DNA of 57,619 nt from the NCBI GenBank assembly GCA_024206195.1, contig JAAGZO010001030.1, forward strand, positions 1-57,619, in the 5' to 3' direction. Made by a program: the position numbers and the translations under genes. Below are positions 43,929 to 50,540 of this stretch, one piece after another (within the stretch, counting starts at the first letter, position 1; every line of letters starts with the position of its first letter). The DNA comes from a bacterium. Lineage in GTDB: Archaea; Nanoarchaeota; Nanoarchaeia; Woesearchaeales; UBA10216. Below the pieces are notes generated by a model. That model did not search any database. It saw only the letters and a program-made list of their open reading frames with translations, and was not told the DNA's origin.

Positions 43929-44216
43929 TTATTTCCAACCATCATAAACCATATCTAATTTTCTTGGCTTGTAAAAAACCGGGTTAAGCTGTTCTGATGG
44001 ACTGTATTGGTCTCCAAAAGCTCCGCTTCCTGAACCAATTTCAGTAAGCAAAGTTGTTTCATGTTCAATCTGCCTTTCAGCCAAATCTTGTGCTACCCAT
44101 TTAAATGCCATTAAAAGAGCGTAAAGAAATAATGAAAAAAGTACCATGGCAAAAGTAAATTCCAAGATCGCTTGCCCAAAACTATTATTAATTTTTTTTC
44201 TCTTTTTGCTCATCAT
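43929..44216 (-). CDS. TadE-like minor pseudopilin
   Basis: From ATG 44216 or 44213 the product starts MMSKKRKKINNSFGQAILEF, a class III prepilin signal with Gly cleavage site and Glu+5, followed by the helix TFAMVLFSLFLYALLMAFKW. The mature domain is short (about 75 aa). The frame stays open to a TTG at 44360, but that extension only translates a REP palindrome (NDNARVIASDRRERSNPAS...), so I reject it. No clear Shine-Dalgarno sequence precedes 44216. A REP element and a parS-like site lie immediately upstream and may have displaced the original signals. Confidence 0.7.
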   Translation of the reverse strand: MMSKKRKKINNSFGQAILEFTFAMVLFSLFLYALLMAFKWVAQDLAERQIEHETTLLTEIGSGSGAFGDQYSPSEQLNPVFYKPRKLDMVYDGWK

Positions 44217-44237
44217 GTACACACTAGTATTTGTAAT

Positions 44238-44253
44238 TGTTTCTCGTGAAACA
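44238..44253. promoter_or_regulatory. parS-like 16-mer (one mismatch to consensus)
   Basis: TGTTTCTCGTGAAACA differs from the widely conserved bacterial parS consensus TGTTTCACGTGAAACA at one position. Chromosomal parS sites bind ParB and seed chromosome segregation, usually near the origin. Here it sits between a REP element and a pilin start, inside the tad operon. Confidence 0.5.
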
Positions 44254-44254
44254 T

Positions 44255-44332
44255 GTGTCATTGCGAGCCCTTTAGGGCGAAGCAATCTTGACGCTGGATT
44301 GCTTCGCTCCCTTCGGTCGCTCGCAATGACAC
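44255..44332. repeat. Complete REP-like palindromic element
   Basis: The outer arms GTGTCATTGCGAG and CTCGCAATGACAC are perfect inverse copies, and the inner arms GCGAAGCAATC and GATTGCTTCGC also pair. The whole 78-base element folds into one long hairpin. Related 'TCATTGCGAG...GAAGCAATC' palindromes are scattered through many bacterial genomes. It lies between the 446-aa gene and the next pilin; two degraded copies occur near 36.3 and 36.8 kb. Confidence 0.85.
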
Positions 44333-44340
44333 GGGCATTA

Positions 44341-45681
44341 TCATTCAAAATCTTTCTCAATGTTCGTTAACCACATTCTTCCACCACGATCTTCAATACG
44401 GCTACGCACAAAAATTGTCGGGCGAGTACCATTATCCCAAGCTCCATCAGCGAAACAAGTAACCTCACGATTTTCTGGGGTAAAACAACTATTACATGCC
44501 ATAACCGGATTAACCATTCCATCAACGTCAGGCTGTCGCACATCACCATCACAAAAACGGCCCGTATTTCTAGTTAAATTAATTTCACGTTGAATAATAT
44601 CAACCTGGTCTTTTCTTTGAAGGCTTCTAACTTTTTTTCCATTTTCTGGATCAACAACGCTTCCTTCCTGCACTAACAAAAATGTTCCGTTCTCTGTCCT
44701 TGTTATTACATTAATATCCTGCTGCAATCCAACATCAGACCCTCCAGTGGCAAAATCAATATCACCATCCTGAAAATCCAAAACATATGCCTTAGTTATG
44801 CGATTATTGTCGCCAGTTGTGTCAACCTTAAAAATTGTTTCCTCCAATAAATCATTGTCAATGTCAATCATTTCAAATTTAGCTTCCTTTTCATTAATGT
44901 CAACATTAGCCAAAATACCTTCCTGTGCCTTCCATTGCCAAACAAAACTTCCTCTGTCATTTCGGTCAACGTCAGAAATTCCGTCTCTGTCTAAATCAAA
45001 GCGGTCATTATGACCTAAAAGATCCCCTGGGGGACAAGGATCAATACTAGACGATGTTGGATTACCATCAATAGTAGCTGGTGTTGAGCAAAAATCGTCA
45101 TCAGTCGAACACATGTAATCAGCAACAACCTGCCTGTAAAGAATTCGGCAGTTCTCTCCTGAAGTTCCACAGGTAGTGTCTGTATCTGCAGAACCACGTC
45201 CAGAAGACACATCAGGAAGAGGAACAGTAAGATCAACCTCTTTGTAATCTCCGGCTGTAAAAATAAAATGCTGTCCGTTAATAAAAAAATCCATGCGCGG
45301 GACAGCGTGATCTTCTTTCCAATCAGTAGTGTAAAAAAGATTACGGCTAAATGTCCCCGATCCCATAGCCATGTAAGGCGTTCTTTCAAGAGGCCCGTAT
45401 TTATTTATTTCAGGGCTAAGTCTATCTTCAACAATAATAACGCTAGCTGAATTACGCGCTGGAGACCAATAATTAAGATTTGTCCCAGACAAAGACGACC
45501 TGCTCTCGGCTGTCTGCATTGACATACGGTGCGCCAAACGCATTGCTCTGTATTGAAAATTCTGAGTGTATCCTGAATTCATTGTTTGACGAATCATCAT
45601 GCCAATAATAAAAATCAGGACAGTACCAAAAATTGCCAATTCTGTTGCCGCCTGCGCTCTATTTTTCTTAAAAATATTCAT
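44341..45681 (-). CDS. TadE-like minor pilin with large extracellular domain, 446 aa
   Basis: The N-terminus MNIFKKNRAQAATELAIFGT is a class III prepilin signal (Ala cleavage site, Glu near +5) followed by the helix FGTVLIFIIGMMI. The large mature part is predicted beta-rich, with several Cys pairs (CNSCFTPENREVTC). An Asp-rich loop, DRFDLDRDGISDVDRNDRG, resembles EF-hand/thrombospondin-type calcium-binding loops, and a second acidic stretch reads DIDNDLLEE. It is probably a pilus tip or adhesin subunit. No clear Shine-Dalgarno sequence precedes ATG 45681. The stop at 44341-44343 is just before the REP element. Confidence 0.75.
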   Translation of the reverse strand: MNIFKKNRAQAATELAIFGTVLIFIIGMMIRQTMNSGYTQNFQYRAMRLAHRMSMQTAESRSSLSGTNLNYWSPARNSASVIIVEDRLSPEINKYGPLERTPYMAMGSGTFSRNLFYTTDWKEDHAVPRMDFFINGQHFIFTAGDYKEVDLTVPLPDVSSGRGSADTDTTCGTSGENCRILYRQVVADYMCSTDDDFCSTPATIDGNPTSSSIDPCPPGDLLGHNDRFDLDRDGISDVDRNDRGSFVWQWKAQEGILANVDINEKEAKFEMIDIDNDLLEETIFKVDTTGDNNRITKAYVLDFQDGDIDFATGGSDVGLQQDINVITRTENGTFLLVQEGSVVDPENGKKVRSLQRKDQVDIIQREINLTRNTGRFCDGDVRQPDVDGMVNPVMACNSCFTPENREVTCFADGAWDNGTRPTIFVRSRIEDRGGRMWLTNIEKDFE

Positions 45682-45719
45682 AAATTTTACACTAATGTTG
45701 CTAGTGACAATTAAGTTAT

Positions 45720-46046
45720 TTAAAAAGCGTCCTGTGGAAATTCGTCCCTAATATCGTAGGTTCCAACTTTGCTCTCTTGAGCATTTGTTATGTCTTCACG
45801 AAAAGTCCAATGACCATCAACGTCCTCACGCGTTTCCACAAAAGTTGTCGATTCAGCTGTAATTGTATGAAGAACCTCAACGTCCGCAACTCGAGGGTCA
45901 TACTGATCCCCAATATCATCCATTGCTTCTTTCCACCGTCCCTGCATCCCTCGCTTAATGTAGCTACCCATAGAAATAAAAACAGCAATTACAAGAACAA
46001 TAAGCACGATGTATTCAAAAATGGTTTGTCCTTTTTTTCTTAACAT
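45720..46046 (-). CDS. Flp-type pilin, A-like class, 108 aa
   Basis: The N-terminus MLRKKGQTIFEYIVLIVLVI has the Gly|Gln cleavage site and Glu+5 of Flp pilins. The following YIKRGMQGRWKEAMDDIGDQYDPR closely matches the A-type pilins further upstream (YIKRGVQGRLKSAADDIGDQYS). The tail is acidic. GAGGAAAATAAT precedes the ATG. It is a diverged member of the pilin array, 38 bases before the 446-aa gene. Confidence 0.82.
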   Translation of the reverse strand: MLRKKGQTIFEYIVLIVLVIAVFISMGSYIKRGMQGRWKEAMDDIGDQYDPRVADVEVLHTITAESTTFVETREDVDGHWTFREDITNAQESKVGTYDIRDEFPQDAF

Positions 46047-46077
46047 ATTATTTTCCTCAAAAAATTAAACAAGTCTA

Positions 46078-46518
46078 TCAATTTTTCTTTTCTTCATCTT
46101 CATGTTCAGCTGCATCGTCACCATCAACATCGTCCGCATCCACTCTAATCACTCCATCAATAGGTCTTTGTGTTGACTCAGTAAAGCCCATATTCGTAGC
46201 GGTTGTCGTAACAACAGATTCGCTTTCATTAATATCATAATGCGCGCTGTAATGCAGCTCACGGGACGTTTTTTCTTTTGATGAACTGCGCACCGTGGTT
46301 GAATTAATCAAATAACCACTTGTTTCAGTTACTTTTTGCTCAGCATTTTGTTGACTGCCGATCTGGTCTGCCCCTAATTTCACAATAGACTGAATTCCCC
46401 TTTGAAACGCCGGCCCCATTACATACAAAACAACGCCGACTATTCCTATCAGAAGAAGATATTCCATTGTTGTTTGCGCGTTGTTTTTATTTTTATTCAT
46501 TGCTAAAACATTCTTCAC
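46078..46518 (-). CDS. Flp-type pilin/pseudopilin, about 140-146 aa
   Basis: The frame opens with GTG 46518, but ATG 46500 (MNKNKNNAQTTMEYLLLIGI) gives the standard short basic tail before the class III cleavage site (Ala|Gln, Glu+5) and is the more likely start. The helix is YLLLIGIVGVVLYVMG. The mature domain is Ser/Thr-rich and ends in a strongly acidic tail (DADDVDGDDAAEHEDEE). It is five bases downstream of the preceding pilin gene, so translation is probably coupled. Confidence 0.78.
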   Translation of the reverse strand: MKNVLAMNKNKNNAQTTMEYLLLIGIVGVVLYVMGPAFQRGIQSIVKLGADQIGSQQNAEQKVTETSGYLINSTTVRSSSKEKTSRELHYSAHYDINESESVVTTTATNMGFTESTQRPIDGVIRVDADDVDGDDAAEHEDEEKKN

Positions 46519-46523
46519 TTTAA

Positions 46524-46892
46524 TTAATCTGCATCTCTAGGTGGCAATGTTCGTGATACTGCGTGAATATTTTTAAGATCTACCGTAGTTTTAAGAAACC
46601 TGCCCGAAGATCCTCCCACGCCGCTACCTTGAAGGTCAATAGTCTTGCGTGTGTATCTATCCGGAGTCATTACAGTGTTTGTGTAATACGGTTCATATTC
46701 TTTTCGAACACTGTTTCCCAAAGCTTCGCGGGCTGTTGCAATCATAAAATTACGGCCGTCAATAACCCTGGCCTGTAATGTCCTTTTAACATAAACGGTC
46801 ATTGTAACAATAACGCCAATAACCAAAAAAAAGATCATAACATATTCTGAAACAGTACTCTGCCCCTGGTTGCCTTTTAACTGCCTAAGCAT
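46524..46892 (-). CDS. Flp-type pilin/pseudopilin, 122 aa
   Basis: The N-terminus MLRQLKGNQGQSTVSEYVMI has a Gly|Gln site with the Glu shifted by one residue (GQSTVSEY in place of GQSTVEY), a small departure from the array consensus. The helix MIFFLVIGVIVTMTVYVKR follows. The mature part keeps YEPYYTN, as in the B-type pilins. GGGA precedes the ATG. A gap of about 155 AT-rich bases separates it from the A3 pilin upstream. Confidence 0.78.
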   Translation of the reverse strand: MLRQLKGNQGQSTVSEYVMIFFLVIGVIVTMTVYVKRTLQARVIDGRNFMIATAREALGNSVRKEYEPYYTNTVMTPDRYTRKTIDLQGSGVGGSSGRFLKTTVDLKNIHAVSRTLPPRDAD

Positions 46893-47046
46893 GTTGTTTT
46901 TCCCTAATAATACAATGTCGTGTAAAAACAGGGCTTACTACAATTAGAAGCAAGCCGCTAATTTAATTAATTACTATGTTCCGTCTTTTAATTAATAAAA
47001 CAACAATACACTAGCTAACAAATAAGAATTACTTTTCTTTTCCTTC

Positions 47047-47454
47047 TTATTTTCTTTCGTTATCTACTCTTAATCCATCACTTGAATCTTTTACTTCTCT
47101 TACCGCTTCTGCTTCTACCTCTAATTCTGGTTTTGCCATGTATTCATAATCAACATTAAGAATCTCTGAAGTAATTGTTGTGTACGTAGTTTCGCCATCA
47201 CCTATTATTTTTGTCGACTGCACGCCGGATTCAAATTTCTCTTGCGAATTACCTAACGTATGAACACGCCTACTGTAATTAGTATTACCTGTTGAATACT
47301 GGTCTCCAATATCATCAGCCGCACTTTTCAAACGCCCTTGAACACCGCGTTTAATGTACATTTGAATAGATATGAGCGCCGCAATAACAATGGCAATAAG
47401 CACAGCATATTCTACCGTGCTTTGGCCTTTTATTTTCCTAAACTTTTTAAACAT
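47047..47454 (-). CDS. flp: Flp-type pilin A3, 135 aa
   Basis: The N-terminus MFKKFRKIKGQSTVEYAVLI, helix and YIKRGVQGRLKSAADDIGDQ are nearly identical to A1 and A2, after which the sequence diverges and ends in a longer charged tail. Flp pilins are cut by the TadV-type peptidase before Gln and polymerise through the conserved helix; the tail would be surface-exposed. GGAGGGC with a short spacer precedes the ATG. It is the last A copy of the triplicated B-A cassette. Typical Flp pilins are only 50-80 aa. Confidence 0.85.
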   Translation of the reverse strand: MFKKFRKIKGQSTVEYAVLIAIVIAALISIQMYIKRGVQGRLKSAADDIGDQYSTGNTNYSRRVHTLGNSQEKFESGVQSTKIIGDGETTYTTITSEILNVDYEYMAKPELEVEAEAVREVKDSSDGLRVDNERK

Positions 47455-47496
47455 TTATGCCCTCCTGATTATTTCCATCAATCAATTTTTTGACTA

Positions 47497-47928
47497 TTAA
47501 TTGAACAAATCATCCATTTCTTTATCAACCATATCCGCATTGTATCCAGACTCTTGATATCCACCCAGCCTTCTTTTACGGGTTGTATCTTCAGCCCATT
47601 CCTCATGCTTCTTTGCATCTTCACCCGAACCTACTACATAAGAATCAGCTGTTCTTAAAGAATCCCTTTCGATATTGTAATTTTGCTTAAGGTAATATGG
47701 CTCATATTGCTTGGTATCATAACCAGCCTGTAGAGCTCCGGATGAATCTTTGTATGTCATGTTACCTGCATGTGTTGCCATGTAATCGCTAGCTCCACGA
47801 ATACGGCTTTGCAAACTACGCTGAGCGTAAGTCTGCATAGCAATAACGGCAGCAACAACAAGAGCAATCAACAACGCGTATTCCGCTGTGTTTTGTGCTT
47901 TCTTATTCTTGGTTAATTTTCTAAACAT
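47497..47928 (-). CDS. flp: Flp-type pilin B3, 143 aa
   Basis: The first 37 residues (MFRKLTKNKKAQNTAEYALL, helix, AQR) are identical to B2, after which the mature domain is longer and different, keeping only landmarks such as QYEPYYL and GGYQES. The class III site is Ala|Gln with Glu+5. GAGGAGGGC precedes the ATG. The pattern of a frozen N-terminus and a variable exposed domain suggests selection for surface variation. Confidence 0.85.
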   Translation of the reverse strand: MFRKLTKNKKAQNTAEYALLIALVVAAVIAMQTYAQRSLQSRIRGASDYMATHAGNMTYKDSSGALQAGYDTKQYEPYYLKQNYNIERDSLRTADSYVVGSGEDAKKHEEWAEDTTRKRRLGGYQESGYNADMVDKEMDDLFN

Positions 47929-47978
47929 GTATTGCCCTCCTCAATTAAAGGATCTTGTTTTCTTTTAAAAAAAACTTC

Positions 47979-48314
47979 CTACTCTTTATTTTCTTTTCCG
48001 TAATACTCCTGATCAACATCAACAATATTTGCGCTAATATCGATGTTTGTTGTTTCCGCAGCCAGTAATTCAGACCTTGTAACACCTCTTGTGAAAGTTT
48101 CTCTGGTGCTACTTGAGGTTACAACATCTTTTCTAAAATTAGTATTACCGGAAGAATATTGGTCACCAATATCATCAGCCGCACTTTTTAAACGTCCTTG
48201 AACACCGCGTTTAATGTACATTTGAATAGATATGAGCGCCGCAATTACAATAGCAATAAGAACAGCGTATTCTACCGTACTCTGTCCTTTTGATTTTCTA
48301 AACCGTTTAAACAT
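47979..48314 (-). CDS. flp: Flp-type pilin A2, 111 aa
   Basis: The first 94 residues are identical to A1 (48823-49143). Only the last about 17 residues differ, ending in EYYGKENKE. It has a KGQSTVEY class III site and an AAGGAGGGAAAA ribosome binding site. Its flanks are also near-identical to those of A1, so the two arose by a recent duplication of the B-A cassette. Confidence 0.87.
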   Translation of the reverse strand: MFKRFRKSKGQSTVEYAVLIAIVIAALISIQMYIKRGVQGRLKSAADDIGDQYSSGNTNFRKDVVTSSSTRETFTRGVTRSELLAAETTNIDISANIVDVDQEYYGKENKE

Positions 48315-48370
48315 TTATTTTTCCCTCCTTATGAACATCAACGAAAACAGCAATCTTTGATTCCTTCAGC

Positions 48371-48757
48371 CTACTGGTAAAGATCGGCGTCCGTTTCACC
48401 TGCTTCACGTCTGTAATCAGATTCTTGATAACCACCAGCCGCACGCGTGCGATTAGTAAGATCTCCCCAACCTGACGTCCTATTCTCTTTCTCTTTACCG
48501 CCACGCATATCAACCCACTGCCTACTATCTCGGCCAACCTCATACGACTGATCTAAATAATACGGCTCATATTGCTGAGTATTTCCCATACTTCCTGTTG
48601 CATCTGTCAAAAACTTGCTCGTGTCTCTAATTCTACTTTGCAAGGCACGCTGAGCGTAAGTCTGCATAGCAATAACAGCAGCAACAACAAGAGCAATCAA
48701 CAGCGCGTATTCCGCTGTGTTTTGAGCTTTCTTGTTCTTGGTTAATTTTCTAAACAT
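48371..48757 (-). CDS. flp: Flp-type pilin B2, 128 aa
   Basis: The class III site is KKAQNTAEY with helix ALLIALVVAAVIAMQTYA. The mature domain shares QYEPYYL, DSRQWVDMRGG and the WGD-T/L-TNRTR phrase with B1, and its N-terminus is identical to B3. The leader sequence GAGGAGGGC and the spacer following A1 match those before B3. It is the middle copy of three. Confidence 0.86.
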   Translation of the reverse strand: MFRKLTKNKKAQNTAEYALLIALVVAAVIAMQTYAQRALQSRIRDTSKFLTDATGSMGNTQQYEPYYLDQSYEVGRDSRQWVDMRGGKEKENRTSGWGDLTNRTRAAGGYQESDYRREAGETDADLYQ

Positions 48758-48822
48758 GTATTGCCCTCCTCAATTAAAGGATCCTGTTTTCTTTTAAAAA
48801 AAACTTCCTACTCTTTATTTTC

Positions 48823-49143
48823 TTATCCGTAATAAACATGATCAACATCAACACTATTTCCGCTAATATCGATGTTTGTTGTTTCCGCAGCCAGTAATTC
48901 AGACCTTGTAACACCTCTTGTAAAAGTTTCTCTTGTACTACTTGAGGTTACAACATCTTTTCTAAAATTAGTATTACCAGAAGAATATTGGTCACCAATA
49001 TCATCAGCCGCACTCTTTAAACGCCCTTGAACACCGCGCTTAATGTACATTTGAATAGATATGAGTGCCGCAATTACAATAGCAATAAGAACAGCATATT
49101 CTACCGTACTCTGTCCTTTTGATTTTCTAAACCGTTTAAACAT
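48823..49143 (-). CDS. flp: Flp-type pilin A1, 106 aa, shortened by a nonsense change
   Basis: Identical to A2 over the first 94 residues. It ends at YYG because the codon AAA of A2 (YYGKENKE) is TAA here. The remaining codons of the longer form are still readable after the stop, so truncation by five residues is recent. AAGGAGGGAAG precedes the ATG. The protein is probably functional because only the tail is lost. Confidence 0.87.
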   Translation of the reverse strand: MFKRFRKSKGQSTVEYAVLIAIVIAALISIQMYIKRGVQGRLKSAADDIGDQYSSGNTNFRKDVVTSSSTRETFTRGVTRSELLAAETTNIDISGNSVDVDHVYYG

Positions 49144-49214
49144 TTATCTTCCCTCCTTATGGACATCTGCAGTAATAATAACTGTTGATGCATTCAGGTT
49201 TAATTTAACATTCT

Positions 49215-49592
49215 TTATGGTACAGCAATGTACCCTGGGTCTTCCTCCGGAGCATCGTAATCAGACTGTTGAAAACCGCCACGTGTACGATTTGTACTAT
49301 CTCCCCACGTAGACGTCCTGTCCCCAGCTTCGCCACCCCGCATATCAACCCACTGATGACTGTCACGGTTAACATCGTACTCTTGATTTAAATAATACGG
49401 CTCGTATTGCTCTTGAAGCCCAAGCTCTGGGGTGGAAGTAGTTAGAAAATGGCTAGCATCTCTAACTCTAGCCTGCAAAGTACGCTGGGCGTAAGTCTGC
49501 ATAGCAATAACAGCAGCAACAACCAACGCAATCAAAAGCGCGTACTCCGCTGTGTTTTGCGCCTTTTTATTTTTTCTTAATCTTTTAAACAT
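49215..49592 (-). CDS. flp: Flp-type pilin B1, 125 aa
   Basis: The N-terminus MFKRLRKNKKAQNTAEYALL and helix are the same as in B2 and B3. The mature domain has QYEPYYLN, DSHQWVDMRGG, WGDSTNRTR and an acidic end (APEEDPGY). TTAGGAGGGATATGC precedes the ATG. It is the first gene of the triplicated cassette and the most different of the three B copies in its basic tail. Confidence 0.86.
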   Translation of the reverse strand: MFKRLRKNKKAQNTAEYALLIALVVAAVIAMQTYAQRTLQARVRDASHFLTTSTPELGLQEQYEPYYLNQEYDVNRDSHQWVDMRGGEAGDRTSTWGDSTNRTRGGFQQSDYDAPEEDPGYIAVP

Positions 49593-49687
49593 GCATATCC
49601 CTCCTAATTAAGACTGCACCTTAAAAGTTTTGACGGCTCTATTTTGTCAACCTTTGAAGCACAGTTGTAAATCCATTTAAAAAGCCG

Positions 49688-49891
49688 TTACTCTCCAATA
49701 AAAGCTTTTTTAAGTCTATTAGACATAACATTCATAGTATCTGCCGTGTCTGTCAAAATACCATTAACCTTTTTTGAAAAAAGCCCGCCTGACGGGTTTA
49801 AGAACACGATTAATGTGGCAATGACCGCTGTAACAACTAGAATGTATTCAACAGTGCTTTGGCCTTTTTTCTTATTATTTTTCTTTGACAT
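49688..49891 (-). CDS. flp: Short Flp pilin, 67 aa
   Basis: MSKKNNKKKGQSTVEYILVV is a textbook Flp prepilin: basic tail, Gly|Gln cleavage, Glu+5, Tyr+6, hydrophobic helix. The total length is in the normal Flp range, unlike its longer neighbours. The mature tail is FSKKVNGILTDTADTMNVMS.... GCAGGAGGGAAATAA precedes the ATG. It is a good candidate for the major pilin. Confidence 0.88.
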   Translation of the reverse strand: MSKKNNKKKGQSTVEYILVVTAVIATLIVFLNPSGGLFSKKVNGILTDTADTMNVMSNRLKKAFIGE

Positions 49892-49941
49892 TTATTTCCC
49901 TCCTGCAAATGACTAAATTATTTAATTCTTAAGTTTACTCC

Positions 49942-50106
49942 TTAATCGTTTGAGAATTCCTCGGTTATCATCTGCTGTGCCGACTGAACGGAACGAAACA
50001 CATAGGTACTCATGGCATACATGGCTGCGGCGACTAAAGCTACGACAATGGCATATTCGATTAAATGTTGACCCTTATGATTCCTTTGTTTCTTTTTACA
50101 TTGCAT
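49942..50106 (-). CDS. flp: Small Flp-type pilin, 54 aa
   Basis: ATG 50106 to TAA 49942 encodes a peptide beginning MQCKKKQRNHKGQHLIEYAI and continuing with the helix IVVALVAAAMYAMSTYV, RSVQSAQQ and an acidic end EEFSND. The KGQHLIEY motif gives Gly|Gln cleavage and Glu+5. AAGGTGG about nine bases upstream is a usable ribosome binding site. As the first gene after the two promoters and the long leader, it may be the main pilin or a leader-coupled one. The coding signal is short but motif-perfect. Confidence 0.82.
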   Translation of the reverse strand: MQCKKKQRNHKGQHLIEYAIVVALVAAAMYAMSTYVFRSVQSAQQMITEEFSND

Positions 50107-50353
50107 TGACGTAGCCACCTTCTGTGTTCCTGATGATGAACCTGCTCCCGCTTCAAACTTAAATTTTTCTGAAGCCGGAATTCCTGGAGCCTCTATTGTC
50201 AGCCTTCTATCAATATGCTGACACCTGCAAATGATACAGGTAAAAAATCCTGCCGCAAGACAGGATAGATAGCTCTAGTTCAGATTATCTTCCCCTCCCT
50301 CTTGTAGTAAAAATTATGCACTCCGTGCATCTGTTTGGAATCAAAAATTCCAA
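50107..50353 (-). promoter_or_regulatory. Long structured 5' leader of the pilin operon, candidate attenuator
   Basis: Reading downstream on the minus strand, the leader contains: a 5'-end hairpin TTGGAAT/ATTCCAA (50335-50353); ATGCAC/GTGCAT with AATTTTT (50309-50330); an eight-pair intrinsic terminator hairpin with six T (50242-50266); ACCTG/CAGGT (50223-50241); TGTCAGC/GCTGACA (50197-50223); and a GGAATTCC palindrome region (50171-50191). The RNA is about 250 bases before the first pilin ATG. I could not match it to a known riboswitch class. Confidence 0.5.
50242..50266 (-). terminator. Intrinsic terminator inside the pilin leader
   Basis: On the minus strand ATCCTGTC pairs with GGCAGGAT (one G-T pair) across TTGC, followed by six T. 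It lies between the promoters and the first pilin gene, so read-through must be controlled or partial. Confidence 0.7.
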
Positions 50354-50360
50354 TACTACA

Positions 50361-50388
50361 ATTATATCCTAAAATCTTTAAATACCAA
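50361..50388 (-). promoter_or_regulatory. Promoter P2 of the pilin operon
   Basis: TTGGTA (50383-50388), a 16-base spacer and a perfect TATAAT (50361-50366) on the minus strand. The predicted start near 50354 falls exactly at the base of the 5' hairpin. Confidence 0.6.
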
Positions 50389-50428
50389 ACAAAACTATGT
50401 GAATTTTTATTCACACTCTCACACCAAA

Positions 50429-50457
50429 AGTATATCATGTGGGAAGGTAATATTCAA
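50429..50457 (-). promoter_or_regulatory. Promoter P1 of the pilin operon
   Basis: TTGAAT (50452-50457), a 17-base spacer and TATACT (50429-50434) on the minus strand, 68 bases upstream of P2. Confidence 0.5.
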
Positions 50458-50540
50458 GGTAGGTTGGCACGGTGTCCTAACATGCTGAAAACACGGAAGT
50501 TATTGCACTTTCTAGACAGTTTTCGAGAAAGCGTTTTTTA

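Noticed and set aside
44217..44360. Extended start (TTG 44360) for the TadE-like gene
   Set aside because: The extra 48 residues only translate the REP palindrome and parS-like site. The pilin signal needs a short basic tail, which is given by ATG 44213/44216.
50107..50353. c-di-GMP riboswitch in the pilin leader
   Set aside because: The conserved GEMM-I core bases and the class II consensus are not present. Only a generic attenuator-like layout is visible.
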